Below are positions 1 through 7,363 of a DNA stretch of 33,056 bases, piece after piece (position 1 is the stretch's first letter; each line of letters begins with the position of its first letter). Source of the stretch: Thiobacillus denitrificans (lineage in GTDB: Bacteria; Pseudomonadota; Gammaproteobacteria; Burkholderiales; Thiobacillaceae); NCBI GenBank assembly GCA_020725005.1, contig DYFW01000018.1, positions 1 to 33,056 of the forward strand. The letters are read 5' to 3'. Made by a program: the position numbers and the translations under genes. The notes beneath the pieces are model-generated. The model saw nothing but the letters and a program-made list of their open reading frames with translations. It did not search any database and was not told the origin of the DNA.

Positions 1-133
1 CATGCGACACACTCCCGGAGCGGGCATGTTCGAGGCGTTGGGCGAGGGGCCCCGCGTAGCGGGGATCGACCCGCCGAGGAAGGCTGCCCGCGACGCGCGA
101 GCCCTTGTCATGCGACACACTCTCGGAGCGGGC
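1..133. repeat. Direct repeat, 25 bp copies with 108-bp period
   Basis: Positions 1-25 and 109-133 are the same 25-bp sequence with one mismatch (C at 15, T at 123), both starting CATGCGACACACTC. Similarity fades after each copy (scattered matches from 26 onward against 134 onward). The period of 108 bp is a multiple of three, so a minus-strand frame through the unit stays open and shows a repeated PAP-x-VCRM peptide, but no gene can be supported from this edge fragment. A small dyad, CCCCGC-GTA-GCGGGG, lies at 50-64 inside the unit. Further copies may lie to the left of the window. Confidence 0.7.
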
Positions 134-153
134 CTCTTTGAGCTCAGGGCACA

Positions 154-1398
154 ATGAGAACCGTCGCCGTCATCGGCGGGGGGCCGGCTGGCCTGATGGC
201 GGTCGAAGCGATCGCACAGGCTGGCGTTCAGGTCGACCTCTACGATGCCATGCCCTCGGTCGGACGCAAGTTCCTTCTGGCCGGGGTCGGCGGCATGAAC
301 ATCACCCATGCCGAGCCGTTCGACGCTTTCCTGTCGCGCTACGGCGGGCGCGCCGCGGCTATCCGTCCGCTGCTCAAGGCCTTTCCGCCCGCTGTCTTGC
401 GCGACTGGATCCACGGTGTGGGTATCGACACCTTCGTCGGCTCCTCCGGCCGCGTTTTCCCCACCGGAATGAAGGCCGCGCCGCTGTTGCGGGCGTGGCT
501 GCACCGGCTGCGCGAAGCCGGCGTGCGCTTCCATGTGCGGCATCGCTGGCTGGGTTGGGACGCGAACGGTGCGCTGCGCTTGGCCGGTCCGCAGGGCGAG
601 ATGCGCGTGCAGGCCGACGCGACCGTGCTCGCGCTCGGCGGCGCCAGCTGGCCGAAGCTGGGCTCGGACGGCGGGTGGGTGCCGTTGCTGGCGCAGCGCG
701 GGGTCGAGGTCGCGCCCTTGCTGCCGTCGAACTGCGGTTTCGACGTGGCGAACGGCTGGAGCGAACATCTGAAGCGCCGCTTCGCCGGCCAGCCGCTGAA
801 AACGGTGGCGCTGCGTTTCACCGATGCGTCGGGGCAGGTCCACGACCGCCGTGGCGAGTTGATGCTGTCGGACACCGGCATCGAGGGCAGCCTGGTGTAT
901 GCCCTGTCGGCGCCCTTGCGCGACACGATCGCGGCGCAGGGGACGCTGACGGTGCAGCTCGACCTGGCGCCGGACAAGACGCTCGATCGGGTCATCGCCG
1001 AAGTCGCCCATCCGCGCGGCGCGCGTTCGCTGTCCAGTCATCTGCAAAGCCGCACCGGCCTCAAGGGCGCGAAGGTGGCGCTGCTGCACGAAATTCTCTC
1101 CAGGGACGAACTGAACGACCCGGCGCGGCTCGCCCGCGCGCTAAAATCGCTGCCGCTCGCGCTCGTCGCGCCGCGCCCCATCGAGGAAGCGATCAGCAGC
1201 GCCGGCGGCGTGCGCTTCGAGGCGCTCGATGCGAACCTGATGCTGCGCGCGCTGCCCGGCGTGTTCTTGGCCGGCGAGATGCTCGACTGGGAGGCGCCCA
1301 CCGGCGGCTATCTGCTGACGGGCTGCCTTGCCAGCGGCCGCGCGGCGGGACTGGGCGTGCTGGATTACCTGAAAACAGACCATGCTGCGACTGACTGA
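154..1398 (+). CDS. NAD(P)/FAD-dependent oxidoreductase, HI0933/YhiN-like (TIGR03862 type)
   Basis: A 414-residue flavoprotein of unknown substrate. The N-terminus carries a Rossmann FAD-binding motif (GGGPAGL, about residues 8-14), followed by GRKFLLAGVGGMNITHAE (about 38-55), the family version of the HI0933 signature. Near the C-terminus, FLAGEMLDWEAPTGGYLL is the second FAD-contact motif with its typical G-rich end. Length matches the family. I chose the ATG at 154 because the FAD motif starts only seven residues later; the Shine-Dalgarno match (CAGGGC) is weak. The end overlaps the next oxidoreductase gene by 17 bp, so the two are probably translated together. Function beyond flavin-dependent redox chemistry cannot be read from the sequence. 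Confidence 0.88.
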   Translation: MRTVAVIGGGPAGLMAVEAIAQAGVQVDLYDAMPSVGRKFLLAGVGGMNITHAEPFDAFLSRYGGRAAAIRPLLKAFPPAVLRDWIHGVGIDTFVGSSGRVFPTGMKAAPLLRAWLHRLREAGVRFHVRHRWLGWDANGALRLAGPQGEMRVQADATVLALGGASWPKLGSDGGWVPLLAQRGVEVAPLLPSNCGFDVANGWSEHLKRRFAGQPLKTVALRFTDASGQVHDRRGELMLSDTGIEGSLVYALSAPLRDTIAAQGTLTVQLDLAPDKTLDRVIAEVAHPRGARSLSSHLQSRTGLKGAKVALLHEILSRDELNDPARLARALKSLPLALVAPRPIEEAISSAGGVRFEALDANLMLRALPGVFLAGEMLDWEAPTGGYLLTGCLASGRAAGLGVLDYLKTDHAATD

Positions 1399-3031
1399 AC
1401 TCAAATTGCCGCTCGATCATCCGCCGGAGGCGCTGCGCGCGGCGATCCTCGCGCGCCTGGCGCTTCGCGACGAGGCACTGCTGGGCTTCAGCATCTTCAA
1501 GCGCAGCTACGACGCGCGCAAGAAGCACGCGCTGCTGCTCGTCTACACGGTCGACGTCGAGGTGAAGGACGAAGCGGCGCTGCTGGGAAGATTTCGCAAC
1601 GATCCGCATGTCAGGCCGACGCCGGACATGGAATACCGCTTCGTCGGCCGTGCGCCGGACGATCTGGGCGAGCGTCCGCTCGTCGTCGGCTTCGGCCCCT
1701 GCGGTATTTTCGCCGCGCTGGTGCTGGCGCAGATGGGTTTCAAACCCATCGTGCTCGAACGCGGCCGCGCGGTGCGCGAGCGCACGCAGGATACGTGGGG
1801 CCTGTGGCGGAAACACGTGCTCAACCCGGAATCCAACGTGCAGTTCGGCGAGGGCGGCGCGGGCACCTTTTCCGACGGCAAGCTCTACAGCCAGATCAAG
1901 GATCCGCGCCATCTCGGGCGCAAGGTGCTGACCGAGTTCGTCAAGGCGGGCGCCCCGGCAGAAATCCTGTACGTGTCCAAGCCGCACATCGGCACGTTCC
2001 GCCTGGTCGGCATGGTCGAGACGATGCGCCACGAGATCGAATCGCTCGGCGGCGAGATCCGTTTCCGGCAGCGCGTGACCGACGTGCTGATCGAGGACGG
2101 ACGCATCGGGGGCGTGGTGCTGGCGGATGGCGAGATCGTGCGGAGTCATCACGTCGTCCTCGCGCTCGGCCACAGCGCGCGCGACACTTTCGAGATGCTG
2201 CACGCGCGCGGCGTTTATATGGAGGCGAAGCCGTTTTCCATCGGCTTTCGCATCGAGCATCCGCAGTCGCTGATCGACCGTGCGCGCCTGGGGCCGAACG
2301 CCGGCAATCCGCTCTTGGGCGCGGCCGACTACAAGCTGGTGCATCACGCGAAGAACGGCCGCGCGGTCTACAGCTTCTGCATGTGTCCCGGCGGCACGGT
2401 GGTCGCGGCGACGTCGGAGCCGGGACGCGTGGTGACCAACGGCATGAGCCAGTATTCGCGCAACGAGCGCAACGCCAACGCCGGCATCGTCGTCGGCATC
2501 ACGCCGGCGGACTTCCCCGGCGACGACCCGCTCGCCGGCATCCGCCTGCAACGCGAGCTCGAATCACGCGCCTTCACGCTGGGGGGCGGCAACTACGACG
2601 CACCGGCGCAGCGGGTCGGCGATTTCCTCGCGGGCCGGCCGACCACCCAGCTCGGCAGCGTCGAACCCTCGTACAAACCGGGCGTGCGTTTGACCGACCT
2701 CGCCACCGCGCTGCCGCCGTATGCGATCGAGGCGATCCGCGAGGCGCTGCCCGCGTTCGACAAGCAGATCAATGGATTTGCCATGGACGACGCCGTGCTC
2801 ACTGGCGTCGAGACGCGCACCTCGTCGCCGGTGCGCATCACGCGCGGCGACGATTTCCAGAGCCTCAACGTCAAGGGGCTGTATCCGGCGGGCGAGGGCG
2901 CGGGCTACGCCGGCGGCATCCTTTCGGCCGGCGTCGACGGCATCAAGGTCGCCGAAGCGGTCGCGCGCGACATGCTCGGTTTGGAAGCGGCCAGCTCGGG
3001 CAGCAGGCCCGGCGCGGGCTGCGACTACTGA
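1382..3031 (+). CDS. FAD-dependent dehydrogenase, COG2509 family
   Basis: A 549-residue flavoprotein. It has an N-terminal domain of about 95 residues rich in basic and acidic side chains, then the dinucleotide-binding motif GFGPCG (103-108), then LNPESNVQFGEGGAGTFSDG, a hallmark of the COG2509 uncharacterised FAD-dependent dehydrogenases. The C-terminus GLYPAGEGAGYAGGILSAGVDG is the FAD-contacting end. The ATG lies inside the 3' end of the preceding oxidoreductase gene, giving a 17-bp overlap. Its stop overlaps by 7 bp the stop of the convergent anti-sigma gene, so no terminator fits between them. The physiological substrate of this family is not known to me. Confidence 0.88.
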   Translation: MLRLTELKLPLDHPPEALRAAILARLALRDEALLGFSIFKRSYDARKKHALLLVYTVDVEVKDEAALLGRFRNDPHVRPTPDMEYRFVGRAPDDLGERPLVVGFGPCGIFAALVLAQMGFKPIVLERGRAVRERTQDTWGLWRKHVLNPESNVQFGEGGAGTFSDGKLYSQIKDPRHLGRKVLTEFVKAGAPAEILYVSKPHIGTFRLVGMVETMRHEIESLGGEIRFRQRVTDVLIEDGRIGGVVLADGEIVRSHHVVLALGHSARDTFEMLHARGVYMEAKPFSIGFRIEHPQSLIDRARLGPNAGNPLLGAADYKLVHHAKNGRAVYSFCMCPGGTVVAATSEPGRVVTNGMSQYSRNERNANAGIVVGITPADFPGDDPLAGIRLQRELESRAFTLGGGNYDAPAQRVGDFLAGRPTTQLGSVEPSYKPGVRLTDLATALPPYAIEAIREALPAFDKQINGFAMDDAVLTGVETRTSSPVRITRGDDFQSLNVKGLYPAGEGAGYAGGILSAGVDGIKVAEAVARDMLGLEAASSGSRPGAGCDY

Positions 3032-3792
3032 GTGTCGGCCTCAAGCTGGCGGTAGGCCGCGTCGGCGAGCTGCTGCATCGCCGGGCGGCCGATGGGGCCC
3101 GACAGCGCGTAGCCGAAATCGCCATCGATCCAGTAAAACACGTCCAATCCCTCTTCGCGTGCGTGGCGGAAGGCGGTAACACCCTTGTCCGCCGCGGCGC
3201 GCCGCACGTACAGGGTCACGCGGCGTTCAATGCTGTCCTGGTACATGAACTGGGCGACCGGCCCGGTTTCGCCGGCGAGCAGGCGTCCGCCGAGCAGATG
3301 GAATCCCTGTGCGCTGAAATCCGGCGCTGCAAGCGGGGTGCCGACGCGCTTCGACAGCCAGGCAACGAGATGCGCGGCGTGCGCGGCGTCGACTTCGACC
3401 GGGTGGCGCGTTTCCGGGCTGAACACGACATGGGCGATCGCGGCGTCGCGCGCGAGGCGGGCCTGCTGCATGGGTAGGGCGTCGTGCGTGCCGAGCCCGG
3501 CCGCGTAGCCGATGAGCCCGGCGGCGATGAGCGCAAGCGCGGCGGCGACGGCGCGCAAGGAGGATACTGGCGCAGGCCGGCGCGCGGCGCGTACCAGGGC
3601 CAGCGGCAACGGCTCGTTGAGCACGGGGTCGAAAGCACCATGCAGCAGGCGGTTCTGCGCGGCCCACGCCTCGACGCGCGCGGCGTCGGCGGGATGCGCG
3701 GCGAGCCAGGACTCGACCTCGAGGCGCCGCGCCGCGGGCAGGACACCGTCCACGTAGGCATGCAGTTCGTCTTCACGCACGTCTTCGATCAT
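3025..3792 (-). CDS. Anti-sigma factor, membrane anchored
   Basis: A 255-residue probable anti-sigma factor. Residues 1-50 (EDELHAYVDGVLPAARRLEVE...) resemble the short helical sigma-binding domain of RskA/ChrR-like proteins, but I see no HxxxCxxC zinc motif. One hydrophobic segment at about 80-100 should be the membrane anchor, leaving about 155 residues outside the cytoplasm as the sensory part. The ATG overlaps the stop of the sigma factor gene (ATGA), the usual arrangement for a sigma/anti-sigma pair, which is the main support for the role. The signal sensed is unknown; the extracytoplasmic part has no cysteines visible that would point to redox sensing. Confidence 0.8.
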   Translation of the reverse strand: MIEDVREDELHAYVDGVLPAARRLEVESWLAAHPADAARVEAWAAQNRLLHGAFDPVLNEPLPLALVRAARRPAPVSSLRAVAAALALIAAGLIGYAAGLGTHDALPMQQARLARDAAIAHVVFSPETRHPVEVDAAHAAHLVAWLSKRVGTPLAAPDFSAQGFHLLGGRLLAGETGPVAQFMYQDSIERRVTLYVRRAAADKGVTAFRHAREEGLDVFYWIDGDFGYALSGPIGRPAMQQLADAAYRQLEADTQ

Positions 3793-4286
3793 TTCACCCT
3801 TCTCAGTGTCACGGCGGATTCGGCCGCCAGCATCCGACGCATGTTTTCACGTGCCCGCGCCAGGCGCGACATCACGGTACCGATGGGCACGCCCAGCACC
3901 TGGGCGGCCTCGGCGTAGCCGAATTGCTCCAGCCCGACCAGCAGCAGCACTTCGCGCTGGGCTTCGGGCAGGTGGCCCAGCGCGGCGTGGATGTCGCGCG
4001 CGACCAGGGCTTCGAACTGGCCGCCGCTCACCGGCTGGTCGGGCGCGTCGTCGATCACGGTCTCCTGCGCGCCCCGTGCGCGGATCTGGTTTACGAAAAG
4101 ATTGTGCATCAGGGTGAACAGCCAGGCGCGCAGGTCGCTGCCTGGCTGCCACCGGTCGAGCCTTGCCAGCGCGCGTTCGAGGGTGTCCTGAACCAGGTCG
4201 TCGGCGCGGCCGGAGTCCCGCGTCAGCGCCCGCGCGTAGCGGCGCAGGCGCGGCAGATGCTCGATCAGGTCGGGGGGCGCGCGCAC
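3789..4286 (-). CDS. ECF RNA polymerase sigma factor (sigma-70 family)
   Basis: A 165-residue ECF sigma factor with only regions 2 and 4. Region 2 is at about 10-70 (RRYARALTRDSGRADDLVQDTLERAL, then WLFTLMHNLFVNQIR) and region 4 at about 103-155 (LGHLPEAQREVLLLV... and the helix-turn-helix GYAEAAQVLGVPIGTVMSRLARARENMRRML). The start is GTG at 4286, directly against the stop of the upstream lipoprotein gene, so translation is probably coupled. It directs RNA polymerase to ECF promoters and is likely held inactive by the membrane protein encoded just downstream. A candidate autoregulated promoter lies at 4709-4737. Confidence 0.92.
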   Translation of the reverse strand: MRAPPDLIEHLPRLRRYARALTRDSGRADDLVQDTLERALARLDRWQPGSDLRAWLFTLMHNLFVNQIRARGAQETVIDDAPDQPVSGGQFEALVARDIHAALGHLPEAQREVLLLVGLEQFGYAEAAQVLGVPIGTVMSRLARARENMRRMLAAESAVTLRRVK

Positions 4287-4652
4287 TCAGGGCCGGGCGG
4301 TACGCCACACGTTGTTGACGCCGTCACCGGTCATGTCGCCCGGTTTCTGGTCCTTGATCCACAGGTACAGCGGCTTGCCCTTGTAGGCCCATTGCATTGT
4401 CCCGTCGTCGCGCGTGATGACACTGTAGTCGCCGCTGCTGGCGTCGTGCGGGCCGGCGACGAGAGGCGGCCATTTTGCCGCGCACTCGCCGTTGCACACG
4501 CTCTTGCCAGAACCGGCTACGTCCTTGTCGAAGGTGTAAAGCGTCATGCCGGCGCTGTTGGTGAGCACGCCGGACCGCGTCTGGGTGGGGGCGGTGGCGC
4601 AGGCGACCAGCAGGCCGAGGGCGGCGACGGACAGGTAGGACCGGAGATTCAT
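4287..4652 (-). CDS. COG4315 predicted lipoprotein with Yx(F/W)xxD motif
   Basis: A 121-residue lipoprotein. The start at 4652 is favoured over an in-frame ATG ten codons upstream because GAGGAAA sits six bases before it and it gives a proper lipoprotein signal, with lipobox LVAC and acceptor Cys18. The mature part has the COG4315 hallmark LYTFDKD, a CNGECAAKWPP cysteine pair, and the repeat-like YKGKPLYLWIKDQKPGD. Members of this family are usually 110-170 residues, periplasmic, and often linked to ECF sigma loci; no biochemical role is established that I know of. It is the first gene of the lipoprotein, sigma and anti-sigma operon, so it is probably a target as well as a neighbour of the sigma factor. 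Confidence 0.85.
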   Translation of the reverse strand: MNLRSYLSVAALGLLVACATAPTQTRSGVLTNSAGMTLYTFDKDVAGSGKSVCNGECAAKWPPLVAGPHDASSGDYSVITRDDGTMQWAYKGKPLYLWIKDQKPGDMTGDGVNNVWRTARP

Positions 4653-4708
4653 GATGGTTTCCTCGTTCATGTTGAGAGACACGGGCGCAAGACAGGGCTT
4701 GCATGCGG

Positions 4709-4737
4709 GTAAACAGTCCCGCGCATCGGTTTATTCC
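4709..4737 (-). promoter_or_regulatory. Candidate ECF sigma-dependent promoter
   Basis: Read on the minus strand, GGAATAAACC (4737-4728) looks like an ECF -35 element, and GTTTAC (4714-4709) lies at the right distance for an ECF -10 element (GGAAT-N18-GTTT). The lipoprotein start follows about 55 bases downstream. The match is by eye against the general ECF pattern (GGAAC/T and a GTT-containing -10), and autoregulation is inference. Confidence 0.4.
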
Positions 4738-4800
4738 GTCTGACCTGGTATTGTCTGCGGACGGAAGGCCCCCGCCTTGAACAGGAATTAAAGAAAGTGC

Positions 4801-4835
4801 TTGCTGTCGTTTTTATATTTCAACTATTATTGAAA
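4801..4835 (+). promoter_or_regulatory. ars promoter with overlapping ArsR operator
   Basis: TTGCTG (4801-4806) and TATTAT (4825-4830) form a -35/-10 pair with an 18-bp spacer. The perfect dyad TTTCAA-CTATTA-TTGAAA (4818-4835) covers the -10 box, as expected for an ArsR/SmtB-type repressor site. The predicted transcription start falls at about 4837, which is the ATG of arsR. Confidence 0.65.
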
Positions 4836-4836
4836 A

Positions 4837-5175
4837 ATGAAAACGATGGATGCCGTCACCGCCTTGGCAGCACTCGCCCAGGATTCCCGCCTGGCGATCT
4901 TCCGCACCCTGGTCCAGGCCGGCCCGGCGGGGCTGGCCGCCGGGCGCATCGGCGAACTGACCGGAATTGCGCCATCCTCGTTGTCCTTCCACCTGAAGGA
5001 GCTGGCGCACGCCGGCCTGGTGGCAGCGCGGCCAGCGGGGCGCTTCGTCATCTACACCGCGAACTTCGCCACCATGAACGCGCTGCTCGGTTTTCTCACC
5101 GAAAACTGCTGCGGCGGCAATCCCTGCGCGCCGGTGTGCACGCCGGCCTGTGTATCCGAGAAGGAGTCAACATGA
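4837..5175 (+). CDS. arsR: ArsR-family arsenic-responsive repressor
   Basis: A 112-residue winged-helix repressor. The DNA-binding helices are at about 34-62 (GLAAGRIGELTGIAPSSLSFHLKELAHAGLV), and the C-terminus is cysteine rich (Cys91, 92, 97, 101, 105, in NCCGGNPCAPVCTPAC), resembling the Acidithiobacillus ferrooxidans ArsR, whose As(III) site is also near the C-terminus, rather than the alpha-3 CVC site of plasmid R773 ArsR. It should bind the dyad at 4818-4835 and release it on binding arsenite. No Shine-Dalgarno sequence precedes the ATG at 4837; a second ATG at 4846 is possible. The stop overlaps the start of arsI (ATGA). Confidence 0.93.
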   Translation: MKTMDAVTALAALAQDSRLAIFRTLVQAGPAGLAAGRIGELTGIAPSSLSFHLKELAHAGLVAARPAGRFVIYTANFATMNALLGFLTENCCGGNPCAPVCTPACVSEKEST

Positions 5176-5645
5176 AACGCCTGCACGTCCACGTCGCGGT
5201 CGACGATCTCGCCGCCAGCATCAAGTTCTATTCGACGATGTTCGCCGCCGAGCCGACCGTGCTCAAGTCCGATTACGCGAAATGGATGCTCGACGATCCG
5301 CGCGTCAACTTCGCGATCTCGGCGCGCGGCGCCGCGCCCGGCCTCAACCATCTGGGCGTACAGGTCGAGAACGCCGAGGAACTGGCCGAGATGAACGCGC
5401 GCCTGCAAAAGCTCGACGCCGACGTGATCGAGGAAATGGGCACCGCCTGCTGCTACGCCAAATCCGACAAATACTGGGCGACCGATCCCACCGGCATCGC
5501 CTGGGAGACCTATCACACGCTCGACAGCGTGCCCGTGTTCGGTGGGCAGGCGGCGAGCGGGTGCTGCGTGCCCGAGCCCGCCGTGACCAAGGTTTCCAGC
5601 TGCATTCCGGTCAAGGCCAAGCCGGCCGCGGGCGGCTGCTGCTAG
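5172..5645 (+). CDS. arsI: ArsI/CadI-type glyoxalase-fold protein, probable C-As lyase
   Basis: A 157-residue vicinal-oxygen-chelate (glyoxalase/dioxygenase) protein. ArsI enzymes cleave the carbon-arsenic bond of methylarsenite with non-haem Fe(II) and O2. The paired cysteines Cys93-Cys94 (GTACCYAKSDKYW) match the methylarsenite-binding pair of ArsI, and His60 and Glu112 fit two of the metal ligands. The C-terminal extension after about residue 125 holds five more cysteines and ends GGCC, suggesting extra arsenic or metal binding. The family is often annotated CadI. The start ATG overlaps the arsR stop, and AAGGAG lies at 5161-5166. Demethylation activity is inferred from motifs and context only. 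Confidence 0.85.
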   Translation: MKRLHVHVAVDDLAASIKFYSTMFAAEPTVLKSDYAKWMLDDPRVNFAISARGAAPGLNHLGVQVENAEELAEMNARLQKLDADVIEEMGTACCYAKSDKYWATDPTGIAWETYHTLDSVPVFGGQAASGCCVPEPAVTKVSSCIPVKAKPAAGGCC

Positions 5646-5673
5646 TTTTTCTTACATTCAACAAGAGGGCCTC

Positions 5674-6090
5674 ATGGCTGACACACCCTACACCGTTCTG
5701 GTGCTGTGCACCGGCAACTCCTGCCGTTCGCAAATGGCCGAAGTGCTGCTGAACCATGATCTGGCCGGCCAGGTGCGCGCGATCTCCGCCGGCACGCGGC
5801 CGCAGCCCAAGGTCGCCGACGGCGCGATCGCGGCGCTGAAAGCCGCGGGGCTCGCTACCGACGGCCTGTACCCGAAGGACATCGACGCCGTCATGAACGA
5901 GGACATCGACCTCGTCGTCACCGTGTGCGACAACGCGAAGGAGGCCTGCCCGGTCTTCCCCAGGCCGATTCCGAGCATTCACCTGCCTTTCCACGACCCG
6001 CACGGCGAGCCGCTGGAGAGCTTCCTCGCGGTGCGCGACGACATCCGTGCCCGGCTGATTCCGGCGGTGCGCGAAGCGATGCAGCGCTGA
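5674..6090 (+). CDS. arsC: Arsenate reductase, thioredoxin-coupled (low-molecular-weight phosphatase fold)
   Basis: A 138-residue cytoplasmic arsenate reductase turning As(V) into As(III) for export. The P-loop CTGNSCRS (Cys12 to Arg18) is the nucleophile motif, and Cys85 and Cys92 (VTVCDNAKEACPVF) form the relay disulfide, as in the thioredoxin-linked pI258-type enzymes. The acid-proline of the phosphatase fold is seen in FHDPHG (about 107-112). It is therefore not the glutaredoxin type. A clear ribosome site (AAGAGGG) precedes the ATG. It lies between arsI and the exporter in the same operon. Confidence 0.95.
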   Translation: MADTPYTVLVLCTGNSCRSQMAEVLLNHDLAGQVRAISAGTRPQPKVADGAIAALKAAGLATDGLYPKDIDAVMNEDIDLVVTVCDNAKEACPVFPRPIPSIHLPFHDPHGEPLESFLAVRDDIRARLIPAVREAMQR

Positions 6091-6092
6091 TC

Positions 6093-7166
6093 ATGTCGGC
6101 GCAATGTGAAGTCACCGGAAAGCGCGCCGCCGGCGCGCCGATGAGCGTGTTCGAGCGCTGGCTCACGCTGTGGGTGGGGCTGTGCATCGTCGCCGGCATC
6201 GCGCTGGGCCAGGCATTCCCGGCACCCTTCCAGACGCTGGGGCGCATGGAAGTCGCGCAGGTCAACATTCCGGTCGGCATCCTGATCTGGGTCATGATCA
6301 TCCCGATGCTGATGAAGATCGACTTTTCCGCGTTACACCAGGTGAAGTCGCACTGGAAGGGCATCGGCGTCACGCTTTTCGTCAACTGGGCGGTCAAGCC
6401 GTTCTCGATGGCGCTGTTGGCGTGGGTTTTCATTCGCCATGTGTTCGCGCCTTATCTTCCTGCCGAGCAGCTCGACAGCTACGTCGCCGGCCTCATCCTG
6501 CTGGCCGCCGCGCCGTGTACCGCGATGGTGTTCGTGTGGAGCCGGCTGACCGGCGGCGACCCTTATTTCACGCTGACGCAGGTGGCGCTGAACGACACCA
6601 TCATGATCTTCGCCTTCGCGCCCATCGTCGGCCTGCTGCTCGGCCTGTCGGCGATCGTGGTGCCGTGGGATACGCTCTTCACCTCGGTGGTGCTGTACAT
6701 CGTCATCCCGGTGATCCTGGCGCAGGTCTGGCGGAAACTTCTGCTCAGGCGCGGCCAGGCGGCGTTCGACGCCGCGCTCGCCACACTCGGCCACCTGTCC
6801 ATCCTCGCGCTGCTGGTCACGCTGGTGCTGCTGTTCGCTTTTCAGGGTGAGCAGATCCTGGCGCAACCGCTCGTCATCGCGCTCCTGGCCGTGCCGATCC
6901 TGATCCAGGTGTTCTTCAACTCGGGCCTGGCCTATTGGCTGAACCGGAAAGTCGGCGAGAAACACAGCGTCGCCTGTCCGTCCGCCTTGATCGGCGCGTC
7001 CAATTTCTTCGAGCTGGCGGTGGCGGCGGCGATCGCGCTGTTCGGTTTCGAGTCGGGTGCCGCGCTCGCCACCGTGGTCGGCGTGCTGATCGAGGTGCCG
7101 GTGATGCTCTTGGTGGTGAAGGTCGTCAACCGGAGCCGGGGCTGGTACGAGGCTGGCCTGAAATGA
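6093..7166 (+). CDS. acr3: Arsenite efflux transporter, ACR3 family
   Basis: A 357-residue inner-membrane protein with about ten hydrophobic segments. The conserved ACR3 cysteine is in LILLAAAPCTAMVFVWSRLTGGDP, the fourth-helix motif essential in studied members, and ALNDTIMIFAFAPIV and ASNFFELAVAAAIALFG are further family blocks. It exports As(OH)3 using the proton gradient. The ATG at 6093 follows the arsC stop by two bases, so the two are translationally close; a second possible start is Met17. It ends the ars operon; the hairpin at 7168-7193 follows directly. Often labelled arsB in annotations, though it belongs to ACR3, not ArsB. Confidence 0.95.
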   Translation: MSAQCEVTGKRAAGAPMSVFERWLTLWVGLCIVAGIALGQAFPAPFQTLGRMEVAQVNIPVGILIWVMIIPMLMKIDFSALHQVKSHWKGIGVTLFVNWAVKPFSMALLAWVFIRHVFAPYLPAEQLDSYVAGLILLAAAPCTAMVFVWSRLTGGDPYFTLTQVALNDTIMIFAFAPIVGLLLGLSAIVVPWDTLFTSVVLYIVIPVILAQVWRKLLLRRGQAAFDAALATLGHLSILALLVTLVLLFAFQGEQILAQPLVIALLAVPILIQVFFNSGLAYWLNRKVGEKHSVACPSALIGASNFFELAVAAAIALFGFESGAALATVVGVLIEVPVMLLVVKVVNRSRGWYEAGLK

Positions 7167-7167
7167 A

Positions 7168-7193
7168 AATGGCCGACCCGAAGGTCGGCCATT
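7168..7193 (-). terminator. Perfect 11-bp stem-loop, terminator on the minus strand
   Basis: AATGGCCGACC-CGAA-GGTCGGCCATT is a perfect inverted repeat. On the minus strand the loop is TTCG and the stem is followed by TTTCATTTC, the layout of a Rho-independent terminator. On the plus strand it follows the acr3 stop by one base but has no T run after it, so it may only protect the ars mRNA 3' end. Confidence 0.6.
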
Positions 7194-7216
7194 GCGCTGA
7201 CTGCTGCGCCGGTTTG

Positions 7217-7363
7217 TCAGAACGCGTAGCGCCGTGACTTGAAGCTCGCCGTGGACTGGTAGGTGCCGGCCGTGACCTTGCGCAGGTTGGCCCACGTGTG
7301 CTTGTAGTCCGGCACGACGTTGCGGTCGACCGCCTCGGCGTGTCCGGTCGAAAGGCACGGCAT
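7217..7363 (-). other. Orphan minus-strand reading frame, possible gene remnant
   Basis: A 48-codon frame starting at an ATG at 7363 and ending 24 bases before the minus-strand terminator. The product is protein-like: NVVPDYKHTWANLRKVTAG in the middle and SFKSRRYAF at the C-terminus. I do not recognise it. Because it sits correctly upstream of a terminator on its own strand, it may be the 3' end of a gene whose front has been lost, or a real small protein. The ribosome site is weak. The 7167-7453 gap otherwise holds only the hairpins listed here. Confidence 0.3.

Noticed and set aside
1193..2551. Long minus-strand frame opposite the COG2509 oxidoreductase
   Set aside because: High-GC shadow of a clear gene; the peptide is H, R, A, D and Q rich with no domain.
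4797..5171. N-terminal extension of ArsI over the arsR region
   Set aside because: It overlaps arsR in another frame and reads as low-complexity arginine-rich peptide; the ATG at 5172 has a clear ribosome site.
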